Counted from the stretch's first letter, positions 1 to 12,691 are shown. The stretch is 64,000 bases of DNA from Umbelopsis ramanniana AG (GCF_025399195.1 NW_026252107.1:1-64000); one strand, 5' to 3'. Made by a program: numbers and translations. The notes: generated by a model from the sequence alone, not told the origin.

Positions 1-1
1 A

Positions 2-519
<518 letters not shown>

Positions 520-693
520 TGATGAAGGAAAGTAAGGGCCTTTGTTTTCTCTGAGACTGGCAATGTTAAAAAATTTGGAGGCTTAGCGCGAGGGCCCCCT
601 TACCCGAAAATGTTGTCGACGTCATCATTTCTGCTCGTGTTGTTTGTCTGCCAGACGTCCAAACCTCGAATCTTCTTGTGTACAAATTCCATC
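520..693. promoter_or_regulatory. Shared divergent promoter of ATP2 and ATP16
   Basis: This 174-bp gap separates the start codons of two nuclear genes for F1-ATPase subunits that point away from each other. It contains a CRE-like GACGTCA at 618-624 and a T-rich stretch before the ATP16 start. I see no clear TATA box. A common control region is inferred from geometry and from the shared complex; it is not proven by a known binding site. Confidence 0.5.
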
Positions 694-1586
694 ATGAACG
701 TTCTTGCTAGATCCGCCAGAGCTGCTGTCAAGCCCATGCGCATGGGTAGGTTTCGACTTTAAACTAAGGGCTATAGGAAACGCCTCACTAACGCTTTACT
801 CGCTTGTAGCTCGCTTCTATGCTTCCGAGGCACCTGCCGGTGCTGCCAGCGACAAGCTTCGTCTTACCTTCGCTGTTCCTCATCAGGTGCGCTTAATATT
901 TCTATTCTAAATTCAAACTTCGAGATGTAGAATCCATCACTCACCGTTATTCTCCCGAACAACCCTATTTACATTTGAATTCGTACCGTCATTCCTATTT
1001 TCAACCATTTGTCGCCACCTTGAAATGAAATAATTCACGTACACCAGGCCATCTATAAGAACACTGAAGTTCACCAAGTCAACTTGGCTGCCACCTCTGG
1101 TGACATGGGTGTCCTCGCCAACCACGTTCCCACCATCGAACAGCTCAAGGCTGGTGTTGTCGAAGTTTTGGAGAACGCCTCCACCACCAAGAAGTACTTT
1201 GGTAAGTATTGCTTATATGAGAGCATGCGGAAAAGAAATGGTTGCTGGGAAGAGAGTCAAAACATGATTGTGGCACAGTAGCAGAGAGAATTATGTAAAT
1301 AGAACGCAACTATCGAAACCTTTTCCTACATACACCTGGAGTGTACCTGAACTGACCTTTCATTCCACCAATAGTCTCTGGTGGATTCGCCACTATCAAC
1401 CCTGACTCCACCCTCAACATCAACGCTGTTGAAGCTTTCGAGTTGGATCAATTCTCTCCTGAGGCTGTTAGAGCCGGTCTTGCCGAAGCCCAAAAGGCTT
1501 CTGCTACTGGTTCAGAGGAGGAGAAGGCTGCTGCCAAGATCGAAGTCGAAGTCTACGAGGCCTTGACCGCTGCTCTTACCAAGTAA
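694..1586 (+). CDS. ATP16: ATP synthase F1 subunit delta (bacterial epsilon homologue)
   Basis: This is the central-stalk subunit of mitochondrial F1F0 ATP synthase, homologous to bacterial epsilon. Four exons (694-745, 810-886, 1048-1201, 1375-1586) join in phase to give 164 aa, the usual length. It begins with an Arg/Ala-rich mitochondrial presequence (MNVLARSARAAVKPMRMAR). A beta-sandwich follows with the family segments LRLTFAVPHQ, VNLAATSGDMGVLANHVPT and a FVSGGFATINPDSTLNINA block, then a C-terminal helical hairpin rich in Ala and Glu. All introns are GT-AG. It lies divergent to ATP2, which encodes another subunit of the same complex. Confidence 0.93.
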
Positions 1587-2088
1587 ATCTCCAGTATAGA
1601 ATAGATTGAGGAAGGGTTATAAATGTTTTAAAATCAAAAATGAAAAATGCATTATGCAGTATACACCATTGTGTTTGTTTGTCATTGACTGGATGAAAGT
1701 ATTTTTGTTGGATAGCAGCTTAGAAACGCTTCCTGCTCTTGGTTTAATTTGAAGTCTATGTGAAGTCATGTACGCGAAGTAATGTGATATAGAATGAAAA
1801 CGCGCGTTAAGGAACATCCAATGCGGGCGTATGTATGAAACTGATGAGAACCGTGGTATAAATCACAGAACGATATCACTCTTCAGGTACCATGCCGGTC
1901 GTGTTGAGTATACGGAATTCACCAGCTAACTTGTAGCATAGTGCTCAAATTTCAGGCATTTTGCCTGCTGTACTGTTATTGACTGAATTGATAACTGTGT
2001 ATGCGTTTCAAAATCATCGTCAAAATTTCCAAGAAATTAAAAAAAAAAACTTGTGCCGTTGACCGAAATCCTATTTCACCAGGACAGC
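1587..2088. other. Intergenic, ATP16 3' end to DPY30-like gene
   Basis: About 500 bp without a credible gene. It holds the 3' UTR of ATP16 and the upstream region of the DPY30-domain gene, with an A-run near 2040. Short open frames on both strands have no recognisable features. Confidence 0.5.
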
Positions 2089-2683
2089 ATGGAAAATCTC
2101 AGGTAAAGAACTTTGACACATGCATTCAAGCGGTACGAAGTGCAATAGTCTTACCAGCCGCGATTCTCAGTAAAGATCTCCCTCAAAAACTTTCTGGTTT
2201 CACACCAGATGCTAGTTCAGAGGTAATGACACAAAGCCGAAGTGACCACCTCAATGAGTACATGTACTGACCGGCTATTACAGACAGCAGCAATAGAAAA
2301 ACAGGACGTCTTGAACTCAACTCCCATGGATCACACACCTACATTTACTGAACGATACCCAAGTGAATCAAAATCACAATCAGCCTTAAACTCCCTTCCG
2401 GCCCGAGCCTATCTGGATGAAGCAGTGGTTCCAACCCTCCTGGAAGGAATGCAGCTATTAATCTCACAACGGTAGGTATATGTTATATTGATTATAGCAA
2501 GATTGCGCTTTGGAAATTCAGTTTACCTTATTCACATTTTATACGGATAGACCAGCAGACCCCCTTCATTTTTTAGGGCACTTTTTGATTGATCGTTCTA
2601 GTCAACAAAAATCTGATCAACAAGAGTTGACCTCCACAAGCAATGCCTCTGTATCACAGAATCAAGATGAAAAGATGTACTAG
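2089..2683 (+). CDS. SDC1: DPY30-domain protein, likely COMPASS subunit (Sdc1)
   Basis: Likely homologue of DPY30/Sdc1, a dimeric scaffold subunit of the Set1/COMPASS histone H3K4 methyltransferase. The model has four exons (2089-2102, 2171-2222, 2284-2471, 2551-2683) with introns of 61-79 nt, giving 128 aa. The diagnostic Dpy-30 motif spans the last intron: LPARAYLDEAVVPTLLEGM followed by the P-x-(P/H)-hydrophobic segment ADPLHFLGHFLIDRS. The N-terminal 60 residues are acidic, Ser/Thr-rich and probably disordered, as in human DPY30. The first exon (five codons, MENLS) is my choice because it joins in phase with a GTAAAG donor; an upstream start at 2001 cannot be excluded. The Dpy-30 motif also occurs in other proteins, but the small size fits Sdc1 best. 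Confidence 0.85.
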
Positions 2684-3049
2684 TCCGCCAGGCACTGAAT
2701 CGTGTACTATAACAAACTGATGCAATTTGGGGGAGAGGGAGCGGAAGTCGTAGTCCTTAGCTCATAAATGAATGTAAATAAACGGCTGAGCTTTAGGCGG
2801 CTAATATGAAGACAAGCAAACGCTTATTTTCCTCTACAAACAACCCCTTCGCTATTAACCGATAATCTGGATTGCTAGCAACCATTGCTGAGCAGAACAT
2901 TCTCATAAAATAAAAATTGATTTAACGGATCAGGCGATATGTGGGAACAACAAGGAAATTTCGATTTGTGCTTTACGAACGAGAAAAAATGTACATGAGT
3001 AGTGTTTGTGTTTTTTTTTTGGCTTTTTCTTTAAGTAGAAATGTATATT
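2684..3049. other. Intergenic, convergent 3' ends
   Basis: About 365 bp between the convergent ends of the DPY30-like gene and the GATA-factor gene. It is T-rich near 3010-3030 and holds no open frame with recognisable features. Confidence 0.4.
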
Positions 3050-5116
3050 CTATGCTTTTGAGCTGGGGGGAGAAGGCCATCTATGGGACCCTCGAACGCA
3101 GTCAGACTTCATAGCTAGAGCAGTGTTAGACTGGCGCTCATCTGGTAATTGAAACCGAGACTGTCGCAAATACGGAGACAGCACTATGGGGTCCTCTTCC
3201 TGAGATGGCCGTTTCTGTGTGAGTGTTTCGTGGGGTTTAACGGAGTTTGGCGGTCGATCATCCCGCTGCCGTGCGGCTTTTGTTTGTCGAGCTATTGATC
3301 GAGAGTAGCGTAGACCGCATGCATTGCACAAGCTAATAAAGGTGAAGATGAGCAAAAAGATGAAAAAAAAAAAATATATTTTTAGTCTTATCAATAGAAT
3401 TAACATTGCACGCTTACGTTTTGTGGCCTGATGGGCCCCGTCGCCATTCTGGGCTTGTATCTGTCCCGCAGCTTTCACATGTGTGAGCAGAGAATACGTT
3501 TTTGGGTTGATTTGTTCTAAAGTACGATTCAGAGGGTCGTCGCTGATCGTTACGCGAGGCGGTCAAAACTTCCGGTGAGAGTTGAGGGAAATTACATATG
3601 CGTCTAGCATATGGTATTAATAAGTTGGTGGACAGTGATTGAGGTGAAGTTGGAGAGCCAGTGTGTGGGGAGGGATCAGATCCTACGACGTAATGCCTTC
3701 GTGGACTGCTGGCCGGTGGAGGCACGATTTTTTCGATGGAATGATTTGGTTGGAATGGATATGATTCTGTACAAGTGGAGGTATTGGTGTGATTATTTGA
3801 CAAAAGTAATGAAGGAACCGCGGTGTTTTTAGTTGGATCGGGGAAGGTTCTAGCGCTTGCAGATAAACTCGGTATCACAAGCCTATCGTCCCTGGGTTTG
3901 TTCAGATGCATTGACAATGTTTGGCCACTGGATGAGATAGGCTTGGTCGATAACGAATCAGACAACTGAAATAAGCCAAACATGATATTGCCATAGGTGA
4001 TCAGGACGCGCTCGACGGTCTTCAATGTATTACCGTATTGAAACGAAGTGCAAGAACTCGTACAGGTTTTTTGTATGCAGCTAAACCCGTTATCCTGGGT
4101 ATCACAGTCATTCATCATGGTCGTATCGGATTTCGTCCTTGTGTCGAATAATGATGCGATAACATTTTTGTTATACTTGACTTGACATGTAGCCGAATTG
4201 GGTGTACTGTCCTGAGGTTCTGGCCAGGATATCAACAATTGTTTGGTGCGGTTATCAAGAATCTGAAATATGCGTTGAGATGCAGGATTGGCAGGTTTGG
4301 AAAACGGGTATACATTTGAATGTACGTCATGACGCCTTAAAGTCTGTATAGTGTTCTCTGCTTCCTGCAGCATAGTATATTTAAGAGCGGAACCCATTCT
4401 TGATCAGTAAACAACAGCAATACAATGTTATGATACTTCAGGTCCCACTTACCGGCATTCCATAATTGTAGTCTCCACATCTGAGCAAGGATTTGGATTG
4501 CAATCGTGGGTCGTTGCCATCTGCAAAACATGGTCAAAGCAGAAAGCGGGCTTTAGCATAATGCATAATAGGCAGGAACGGAACCAAAATCTTATCATAC
4601 CAGTATCGCAATGAAAGAAGGCTAATATCAGCGTTTCCGTCACAACGTACATAATTACATCGACAATGAGCCATGCCTAAAATCATAACCACATAAGGGT
4701 CAGTTATTAGGGATGACGCCTAACCTTGCGGCAAATAATTGAGGGCAAAGAAGACTAAAAAAAATAAAAACATCATTCTTACATCGCCAATGCTGAAAAT
4801 TTTGCTTTTTGCGTTGGGTGGCTGCATATCGTTGACGTTTTTAAGTCGACATCTTATCAAAAAAAGAACATCAGCTACGCGTTAAATTTAAGGTCGTTCC
4901 TACTTTCGCAAAAGATTACCGAGTAACTGAACCACCAAGCGTATGTGCGTGCATGAAATTAGACAAGTCTTGACGTGCAAACACAGCTTCTTCAGGATGG
5001 ACGAAATCAAAGAAGGTTTTCCCGAAGAATTGATCGCGAGCAGCCATAGACAGCGGGAGATATACAAAATTCAAGTCTCCATGCGACAAAAGCGCCCAAA
5101 AGCAGGAATGCTCCAT
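3050..5116 (-). CDS. White Collar-type PAS/GATA transcription factor (WC-2-like)
   Basis: A PAS-domain GATA factor of the kind that partners the blue-light receptor WC-1 in fungi. Six exons (4920-5116, 4783-4852, 4601-4676, 4453-4520, 3418-4364, 3050-3332) join in phase to 546 aa. Residues about 1-120 form a PAS fold (FFGKTFFDFVHPEE, then TETLILAFFHCD). Near the C terminus is one zinc finger, C-X2-C-X18-C-X2-C, with SPEWRRGPSGHKTLCNACG, the 18-residue loop typical of White Collar proteins; a basic tail follows. The finger is split by an intron after HK-T. I see no flavin-binding LOV motif (GXNCRFLQ), which argues for WC-2 rather than WC-1. The PAS start looks slightly short, so an upstream exon is possible. 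Confidence 0.8.
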
Positions 5117-5588
5117 GCGCTATATCGATATCGAATGGAAGTAGGCGAAGGAAACAAGGAAAGAAGTAAGGGAAAAGAGAAGGGGAAAAAACAAGAGTAA
5201 GCAAAAGAAGAGAGAGAGAGAAAAGATTTAATGACCAGAGATTTTGACTAACAGCATGCGATCAAAAGAAAAAAAAACTTGTAGAGGGGACTTTATTTTC
5301 TTTTTATTAGTTTATGCTGTACCCAAAAAAAATTCATGTCTAACCTGGCTCACATGGAACGTGTAATACTTTGAAATTCTCTTGCCATCATCTCAGTTAT
5401 TAATAACTTGGCTTCTTTAAATCAACCAAACCTTGTCCTTCCCGTTGAAACTAGCACCCCCCACAATTGGTAAGAACCCCAAGATCATTTGCTCACGTCA
5501 TTTCTGAATTTGCAATTTATGCTGTAGCCCCCCCCCCACCGATCGTACCGATCAAATACTTCGCATCCTTCCTTTGTCTTCCACCATA
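5117..5588. promoter_or_regulatory. Divergent intergenic region, GATA factor / flavin reductase
   Basis: About 470 bp between two divergent genes, so it must hold both promoters. It shows long purine/pyrimidine-biased stretches (GA-rich 5150-5225), a C-run at about 5528-5536, and a direct repeat of ACCGATC at about 5537-5552. No specific factor site is assigned. Confidence 0.4.
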
Positions 5589-6414
5589 ATGGCAGGCTTA
5601 GCACCTTTTGACCTCGATAAGAAATTTACCTTATCGCAAGTTCCACATCCGGCATGGAAACCGCAGAACTCTCAAGGTCGTTCAGAACATGCCGTTCAAA
5701 AAGTTGCTTTAGACCCTCAAGAAATTGGACCAGGCAACTCCTACAAACTGTTGATTGGAGGCGTGGTCCCTCGCCCCATCGCATTTGTCAGCACACGTTC
5801 GAAAACAGGTTTACTCAACTTAGCACCGTTCTCCTTCTTTAACGTGGTATGTAACGATCCGCCAACCGTAGCTATCAGTATAGCTATGGCTGGGGGCCAC
5901 CAGAAGGACACTGCCACCAACATATTGGATTCCGGAGAATTTGTCGTCAATATCATTTCCGAATGGTTCGCAGAGTAAGCATGAGTTGCATTCATTCACT
6001 CATCTTCCTCGGCATGTACACATCTCTTATGAGAAAAATTTTAGGGCTGCAAATTATACATCCATAGACGCTCCACCGGGCCAAAGCGAATTCCAACTTA
6101 GTGGATTGACGCCAATCGATTCGCTTCAAGTGCAAGCCCCGAGAGTAAAGGAAAGCGCCTACCAAATGGAATGTAAACTTGTCCACCACTTGCCAATCAT
6201 TAACAAGGAAGGAAAAACAACTTTTCTTCATATTATTGGAGAGATTTGCATGTTCCACATTGACGATGACGTTGTGGATACCAATAGCTATCATGTCTCC
6301 CTCGAAAAACTTAGACCTCTGAGTAGATTGGGTGGTATATCTTATGGCCGCACCACAGAAGGATATGAGATCCCTAGACCTAAATGGGAAGAAGAAAAGG
6401 AGAAGTTCGCATAA
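5589..6414 (+). CDS. Flavin reductase-like, FMN-binding split-barrel protein
   Basis: A member of the flavin reductase-like (DIM6/NTAB) family, which bind FMN in a split beta-barrel and act as NAD(P)H:flavin oxidoreductases or as small reductases. Two exons (5589-5974, 6045-6414) join in phase to 251 aa. Visible family features are LLIGGVVPRPIAFVST, LNLAPFSFFNVVCNDPPTV, the segment ILDSGEFVVNI and, after the intron, KLVHHLPI and GEICMFHIDDDVV. The ATG at 5589 is the first in frame. No signal peptide is visible, so it is probably cytosolic. The substrate cannot be told from sequence. Confidence 0.85.
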
Positions 6415-6528
6415 TAGAGCGTTTCTTGTCATTCTGCTACCATTGTGCTTGTGACTGTGCAGTAATGAACTTCCCCAATTGCTTGGTAACAACAAAAATA
6501 TATTCAATTTGTTACCCTATACGCTGCA

Positions 6529-7240
6529 ATGAGTAAACGCATGTTGGTTTTGGTGGGCTTACCGGGCTCTGGCAAAAGTACATTTGCTACCAAGCTGGCA
6601 GCCTCCAAATCAGAATGGAAGAGAGTGAACCAAGATGATTTAGGCTCACGGCCGGCATGCGAGCACGCTACCAAACGTTACATTACTAAGGTGAACCCTC
6701 ATTTCTCAGGAACAAACTTACGCTTGACAGAAAACTAACCATGCCGGCCATCCAGGGTTTTAACATTGTAATTGATAGAAGCAACTTTGATTCCAAACAA
6801 CGACGAACTTGGATCGACATCGCTTACAAGAATGACATGCGAGTTGACTGTATAATTTTTGACACTACGGTTGAGGTGAGTCAAATTATTCTTTGATTTT
6901 CCGTATTGGCTATTGTGTTTCTAAATATGAACGCTGATAGGAATGCGCCGAACGCATCAATGTACGCCAAAACCATCCAACCCAGGTGGAAGGACACCAT
7001 GGCATTCAAATTCTCAACCGGTTTGTCTCCAATTATACCCCGCCTACCATGGAGCGACCAGAAGGTTTCTATCGCATCATCAACCTCCCACCTCGCCCTT
7101 CTCCGGAATGTACAGCACAAGATATCGAAGATGCTTTGAATATTCTGGACAACGCACAAGAGATTTTGGAGCCCGCAAGGTACCGAAGCGCTGATCAACC
7201 ACGTCAAGAGACACAAATAAAACACCAGTACACACGATAA
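6529..7240 (+). CDS. P-loop kinase, polynucleotide-kinase-like (AAA_33)
   Basis: A small nucleotide-binding protein of the PNK-like P-loop kinase group. Three exons (6529-6690, 6756-6875, 6941-7240) give 193 aa. Walker A is GLPGSGKS near residue 10; then come VNQDDLGSR, the strand NIVIDRSNFDSKQRRTWI, and a lid-like Arg region, ERINVRQNHPT. This arrangement (QDDLGSR plus DRSNF and RTWI) is shared by fungal PNK domains and by free-standing ATP-binding proteins of unknown role. There is no phosphatase domain, so it is not full-length PNKP. It follows the flavin-reductase gene on the same strand, 114 bp downstream. Confidence 0.8.
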
Positions 7241-8962
7241 ATATGGGTGGTATATAAAAAGTTTGCTGCGTCCATTCCGTTGTGTAGCATCAATACTGTT
7301 GATGTTAGATTATCATGCCGTCTGACACATCAACTCTGAGATCTGTATTTTACATTCTACTTCTTGTTCGTACCTTAATAAACTGATCTTCAGCAACGAA
7401 TGTTTCCTTTTTAAAACATCATGGGAAATCACCGATTTGAACTCGTATTATCCAGAAACTTCTCAGCTTCAGGCGCCTACATAGGCTATGATTGATTTAC
7501 GCAGCTGATCATACCATATATGCAATCATCCTGGCAGTGATAGCTTCCTTAATCTCTTTAAAAAGAAGTGATTGCTGGCTGCATTAGGAATAGCGAACCG
7601 TGTATCTGTCAAGGGAAAAACTGTATTGTCTAGCACTGGTAGCCAATCGGACATCTTAGCAATCGTTCATTTGATGCATTCTTCTTCATATGTCAAGAGA
7701 GCCAACTGCGAGCGCATTTCAACAAATAACACCCCATAGCCCCTCTAGGCGCTATGCTTTTTTAAATTATAAAGATTAAAAGGATATCTTGATACCAAAA
7801 AGAAGAAAAGATAAAATGCTAAACAGATAATCTATTTGTGTGAGTTTAATCCACAAAGCTGCGATGGAGCAGTCATCGGTCGAGGAAACCAAACGCTTTC
7901 TTTCGGCCTCATTTTGGTTGTTTTTCTTTTTTTCAATGTAGCACCCAAAACCTGTTTATCAGGATGTGGCGCCGCTTTTGTCACTATTTACCACACTGAT
8001 GGCTTTTCGCGCTTCAAGTGCAAACCAACAGGTATCAACACGTCTTCGTCAATAAATCAAGGTTTTACCACTAACATTACGACCTTACCTTTGACAGATC
8101 CGGTTAAAAGGAAGTATAGAGAACTCATATTTACAAATTCCACCAATATTGCATACAGTGTGTCACTAAAAAAAATTGATGAGGAGCTTGTTTAGCAATG
8201 GAAAAAACAATCTCATAAAGTATGGCGACATGTTGAACGTAGAATTTTCATTGTACTTTATCTTCGCATCCGCCGGAACACTGACATTAACCGTACGACG
8301 AAAGAGCTAAAACTTGAAATATACCTCAATTAAAGGATTTTTTTTCTAATTTTCAGAAAATAGAATCGTAGCAGTTATCCAAATGAAAAGAAAAAGGGTA
8401 TGCTTTTAATGAGATTCTGAACATTTGATGGTTCACAAAAAATGCTGCCATAAGTGACCATTACTTTATGATTAATTTTTTGAACTATTGGATATTTGTT
8501 CACTTGCGTAAATTGACTGGACTCATATATAGCGTTTCTATGGCTTTATCGGTACCAGAAACAATTCGGCTATGGCTAAGTGATTATTATACCAATTATT
8601 ATATGTTTAAAATGCTTCATTTAAGTTCAAGTTCATTGACGCCTGGTACAAATGAATTTGAAATGATTTTCGAAATTTTGTTTCTGCAAAGTTCCCAAGT
8701 CGAAGTGATAATTTTGCTACCACCATTGACTGTTTCTTTTCAGCTTGGTTTTGTGTAATATCAACGATCACTTTGCAACTTAGGCCATTGTTCTGGTAAT
8801 ATTTTTGCCTGATCTCAATATAATCCAAGTTCCTGTTCATTTCAATATTGATTGTAAGATTTGAGATTTTAGTGAGATACTGTCGTGGATCCCATATGTA
8901 ACAGACGCGCAACCACTGTTGAGATTTCAACGAACACAAAATTTTAGCATAGCAGCCTGCCA
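7241..8962. other. AT-rich, gene-poor region
   Basis: About 1.7 kb with no gene I can support firmly. A frame at 7836-8195 (without an ATG) shows a hydrophobic signal-like stretch (SFGLILVVFLFFNVA) after a T-rich tract and a few Cys, but no recognised domain. Minus-strand frames at 8607-9008 and 9005-9358 lie next to each other in different frames, as in a decayed gene or by chance in AT-rich DNA. Confidence 0.4.
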
Positions 8963-9429
8963 ATGTCGGGATCTTATACTGTAAAATTTGATGGCTTGAA
9001 TCGTTCAAATTTCACGGTTCTTAAGGGGGAATCTCAGGTCTGGATTACCGAGTCTTTCATCTACAAGATCACAGATTCTCAGGTGCACGTACAGATAGGC
9101 CCTGATCTTGTTCCTCTGTATGTCTGGTATTGTGATATTTTTCTCCCGACATTTTTCGTCCTCGATTTCCTGAACACCTGGTTGCGGAGCGTCAATGAAT
9201 ACTTGGTTTAGGATGCGCATATTATTCTTGAACGAACGCGTCTTCATTGAATCCTTATTCAGCTTGTTGTAGTACAGCCGCGAGTACATGTAGACGTTAA
9301 CAGGTCTATTCCCCACGTGTCGTGACGTAGCACTGTTTTGCCACCTACTTTTAGGCAATTGGTGTAGCTACCCTCAGGTCGATAAAACTTCGCCATTCGA
9401 CGACTCATCGAACTGATTTCTTTTTTCAA

Positions 9430-11181
9430 ATGGTTAAAAAGCTATCGCTAGCAGGTAGCTATATCAGCAAATTACTTGAAGCTTTCAAGCAGCAGCCAAC
9501 AAGTCAGCCAGGTTGGCTAGAACTCCAAAACAAGAACTATTACAACCGTCCTAACCCTGAACGAAACTCTCATGAATCTTACCTTAAGTTGTACGGAGAA
9601 TTTGGGCCACCTGTCCAAGAGTATGAATGGTGGGCTGTGATTATGGCCAATCGATTAAGTGCCTTAGAGACGAAGAGCGGCAAGACTGTAAACACACATA
9701 TGATGCTATTGATACGGCAGGTCAAGGATGACATAGCTAAGGAGCTTAATGACTTGTGGTCAGCGGATGACACCAATTATATATTGAGCAAAACTGACGT
9801 TGTGCTCGTGGATGGTAGCAGAATTATCTCGAATGATTGTAGAGAGGAATGGACACAGCAAGATTTATCCGATCTCAACAGCAAATTCTGTGGATGTGTC
9901 ATAGACATGCTGGTACTACATGGAATTGTTGCATCACCTTTGGACGCTGGTGACTACCATCACCTAGGATTGTATGTAGACATAGGAAATCATTTCGACT
10001 ACGACCCAGACCACTGGTCCTTATATGTCAGCATATTAGTCTCTCGATATATAGTCTCGAAGAATTGGTCACGCATCATAGAGCGAGTCCAAGGCGTGAT
10101 CAGTTTTGCTACTGATATGAATATAAATTCTACGCTTAATGTGCCCACAGAAACATTTGCTTACCGTTATATGGAGCAGATTAGCAGGAAAAGTATCGTT
10201 ACGCCTTGGAACTGGGCCCTAAATTTCGATATAGCAGATATGGCTATCTCTTGGCCTGGGAGTATGTACATAATGACGATATTATGTTTCGGAGATCCCA
10301 CAAGACCGCTAATAGCAGCAATAGCAAACGAATCTCAATATTGGCCTCCACCAACAACAGAAATGAAGATGAATTCGATGTTTGATAGACGAGGGTTCTA
10401 CGTATCAGTTCGTACCTTTACTTACCCGCTACTACTGGTGCTTGTGATAATCGAGCTGTTCGTACTGGTTGGAGGTATTAGCAAATGGGAGCCTATGGTC
10501 ATCGATGGTGTAGACCCCACATCCTTAGCATCTCTAGTAATTGTGCTAGAAGGGCTACTCTTAGCTTTCGTAGTGGCAACTTTCCACGATAATTGGTCAT
10601 GGTATGACATGGTTCGGGGCCAAATTGTCTATGAAAACTACTACGATCTACCGGCTGTTGTCAAAAATAACAGCTACGCAGTTGACGTGATAACCCAGGC
10701 GATGTCAAACAGAGAAGCATGCAAGCACATTCTGTCAAGTTACGGTTCATGCGTCACGGGCATCACTGGTGATGGTACTGTTACTCTGCCTGTGCTCAAC
10801 GACGACGTACTTTTAGCCGACACCCCGTTTCTGACTGTTGCAAATGAAGATTCTTCTCTGCTGATCGATCTCAGAGAGAGAGGGAAAGAAATACACTTAC
10901 TTAAAGGCGCGTATAATGGAAACCGAACATTACACTTCGATCAACAAGTGGAAACTGTGAAACTATCTGACAGCGGTCCTTACGTGTCAATTCCGTTCAA
11001 ACTAAGAGTAGGTTCTTCTCTAGGCTTCGGTTCACCGCGGCTGGAAATGCTTGATTTACTCAAGGGATCTGCGCTCAACACAGACGACAAACTCAGACTG
11101 GCACTCCAATACCAACGGGTCTATAGGGATTCTAAGAAAACAGATGGATGTGATACGTCAATTACTGCAGCCACTAACTAA
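9430..11181 (+). CDS. Orphan membrane protein, 583 aa, single exon
   Basis: I do not recognise this protein. It is a long uninterrupted frame of 583 codons, unusual here because almost all neighbours carry several introns. It has a Trp- and Asp-rich soluble N-terminal part (about 1-325), two close transmembrane helices at about 329-350 (YPLLLVLVIIELFVLVGG) and 366-386 (LVIVLEGLLLAFVVATF), then a soluble C-terminal part of about 195 residues. Two helices place both ends on the same side of the membrane. There is no signal peptide. An alternative model adds an upstream exon at 8963-9117 (GTATGT donor) joined in phase to 9378, giving about 652 aa. It sits alone in AT-rich DNA. It may be a lineage-specific or horizontally acquired gene, but nothing seen settles this. 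Confidence 0.75.
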   Translation: MVKKLSLAGSYISKLLEAFKQQPTSQPGWLELQNKNYYNRPNPERNSHESYLKLYGEFGPPVQEYEWWAVIMANRLSALETKSGKTVNTHMMLLIRQVKDDIAKELNDLWSADDTNYILSKTDVVLVDGSRIISNDCREEWTQQDLSDLNSKFCGCVIDMLVLHGIVASPLDAGDYHHLGLYVDIGNHFDYDPDHWSLYVSILVSRYIVSKNWSRIIERVQGVISFATDMNINSTLNVPTETFAYRYMEQISRKSIVTPWNWALNFDIADMAISWPGSMYIMTILCFGDPTRPLIAAIANESQYWPPPTTEMKMNSMFDRRGFYVSVRTFTYPLLLVLVIIELFVLVGGISKWEPMVIDGVDPTSLASLVIVLEGLLLAFVVATFHDNWSWYDMVRGQIVYENYYDLPAVVKNNSYAVDVITQAMSNREACKHILSSYGSCVTGITGDGTVTLPVLNDDVLLADTPFLTVANEDSSLLIDLRERGKEIHLLKGAYNGNRTLHFDQQVETVKLSDSGPYVSIPFKLRVGSSLGFGSPRLEMLDLLKGSALNTDDKLRLALQYQRVYRDSKKTDGCDTSITAATN

Positions 11182-12069
11182 AATTTAATGGGAAAGCTGA
11201 TCACGACTAGATTGATGGTGTTAAAGAAGAGTGCGTTGAGGCCGGAGATGTGAGGCTGTTTAGTATTCAACCGACGGTCATTTTCTTTGCGATGAAATTT
11301 GACAGTCTCTACCGTTGACTCAACGAGAGTAGTTGACTATATTCTAAATGTCCGCGTAACGTAAAATCTCAGTGATTATTTTTGTTATTCTTTTGTTGAA
11401 CGATTTATGACTTATTTATATATTTATACAACAAGGTAGTGCGTAGCATATACTTAATTATTATTTATATAATAACCAAGGATTATTATTAAGATTGGTG
11501 CGGAGCGGTAGTATCAAGTGCGCAACCCTGGCCAGGTAATAACAAGCCACCAAGTTGTCTTAGTTGTTCATGAGCGCTATGATCTTACACTTGTCAGATA
11601 AATGTCAGATAGCGGATTTCATTTAAGTTTTATAAGAATTATTAAGTGAAAGGATAAGTCTGATCGATGAGTCTTAGTCTGGGAGTTGTTAGATCTATAG
11701 GAGTGGGACAACTCATCCTCCTCCTCGTTACTGGGAATGTAGATTATCGGCCCGAATTTTTTTTTTCCCCAGCTGAGTCTGGCGAATTGCCTTCTCAGTG
11801 ACTTTGAGTCGCTAGAGTCGCTCGAACGATTTATAGCATTACTCGAGTCACTTGTATAGCTAACACAATGATGAATGTCAATGGATAAATCTCTTCTGAG
11901 ACGTAAAGCATGCTGTTATTTAAATGACTGCCTTCCTTCTGAACAGTTGGTTATACTTTTTGTCTATCTTCATTGTTATTTATTTTGTACAGTACAATTA
12001 CAGGGTGTAAAAATTACGACAAAACGTCGTGTGCGGTATCGATTTGTTTGTAATTCAATGCCTTGAAGT
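11182..12069. other. AT-rich intergenic region
   Basis: About 890 bp downstream of the orphan gene, with very AT-rich stretches (11400-11480) that include an imperfect inverted repeat built on CTTAATTATTATT and GATTATTATTAAG. No coding signal or RNA gene was recognised. Confidence 0.4.
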
Positions 12070-12538
12070 TCAGTTATGCCGGAAGAACTTCATCCCCATC
12101 CAATTCCACACAATAAAATATATACTGACTATGGATGTAATTGGGATCAAAAGGCAATAGTAGTCATCGTCCTTGATGGCGTCAAGTATCTAAGAATAGT
12201 GAATTATTAGATAACAGGCACTGACATCGGCTTATAAATTGCTAACTAACCCAAATTCCAGTGTAGGGCACAAAATAAGTCCCCACCGTAGCATAAACCG
12301 TAACTACAAAAGTTGTAAATGTTCCAGCCAGTAGAGCATATCCCCATAAGTAGGTTGAGTCTGGCGCTGTTTCCGGCATGTGCACCGTCATTCTTCTGGT
12401 ATATATTGGCTGTGGTATAGAAAGTTGAGGGCGATGCGTAGGGCGGTCTTTATTCTTCCTTTTCCTAGTGGGTTCTGAAAGAAGAGGAGAGGAAGGTGCT
12501 TCCTCGATAGGCGACAAAGTGATTTGCGGTGATTCCAT
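12070..12538 (-). CDS. PIGY: PIG-Y homologue, GPI N-acetylglucosaminyltransferase subunit
   Basis: Small subunit of the ER enzyme that transfers GlcNAc to phosphatidylinositol, the first step of GPI-anchor synthesis. Two exons (12251-12538, 12070-12189) with a 61-nt intron (GTTAGT...TTCTTAG) give 135 aa. There is a hydrophilic Pro/Ser-rich N-terminal extension of about 60 residues, then TM1 (YALLAGTFTTFVVTVYA) and TM2 (LLIPITSIVSIYFIVW) ending WNWMGMKFFRHN. That C-terminal end closely follows animal PIG-Y. Without the intron the frame stops after GIWVS and the diagnostic end is lost. It is divergent to the SQT1/AAMP gene, 153 bp away. The N-terminal extension is longer than in the animal protein. 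Confidence 0.85.
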
Positions 12539-12691
12539 CGCTTGCTAGAACCTACGATGGGAAAACGAGGATGGTTGAGTCCACCATGCAAAAAGCGGTA
12601 CGTGCCTTATTTCCACAGTCACAATAATGTTCAAAAGTTCAGATTTTTTTTGAGCTGCGGCTTGCTTACTGTACAAACCCATTCCATACTT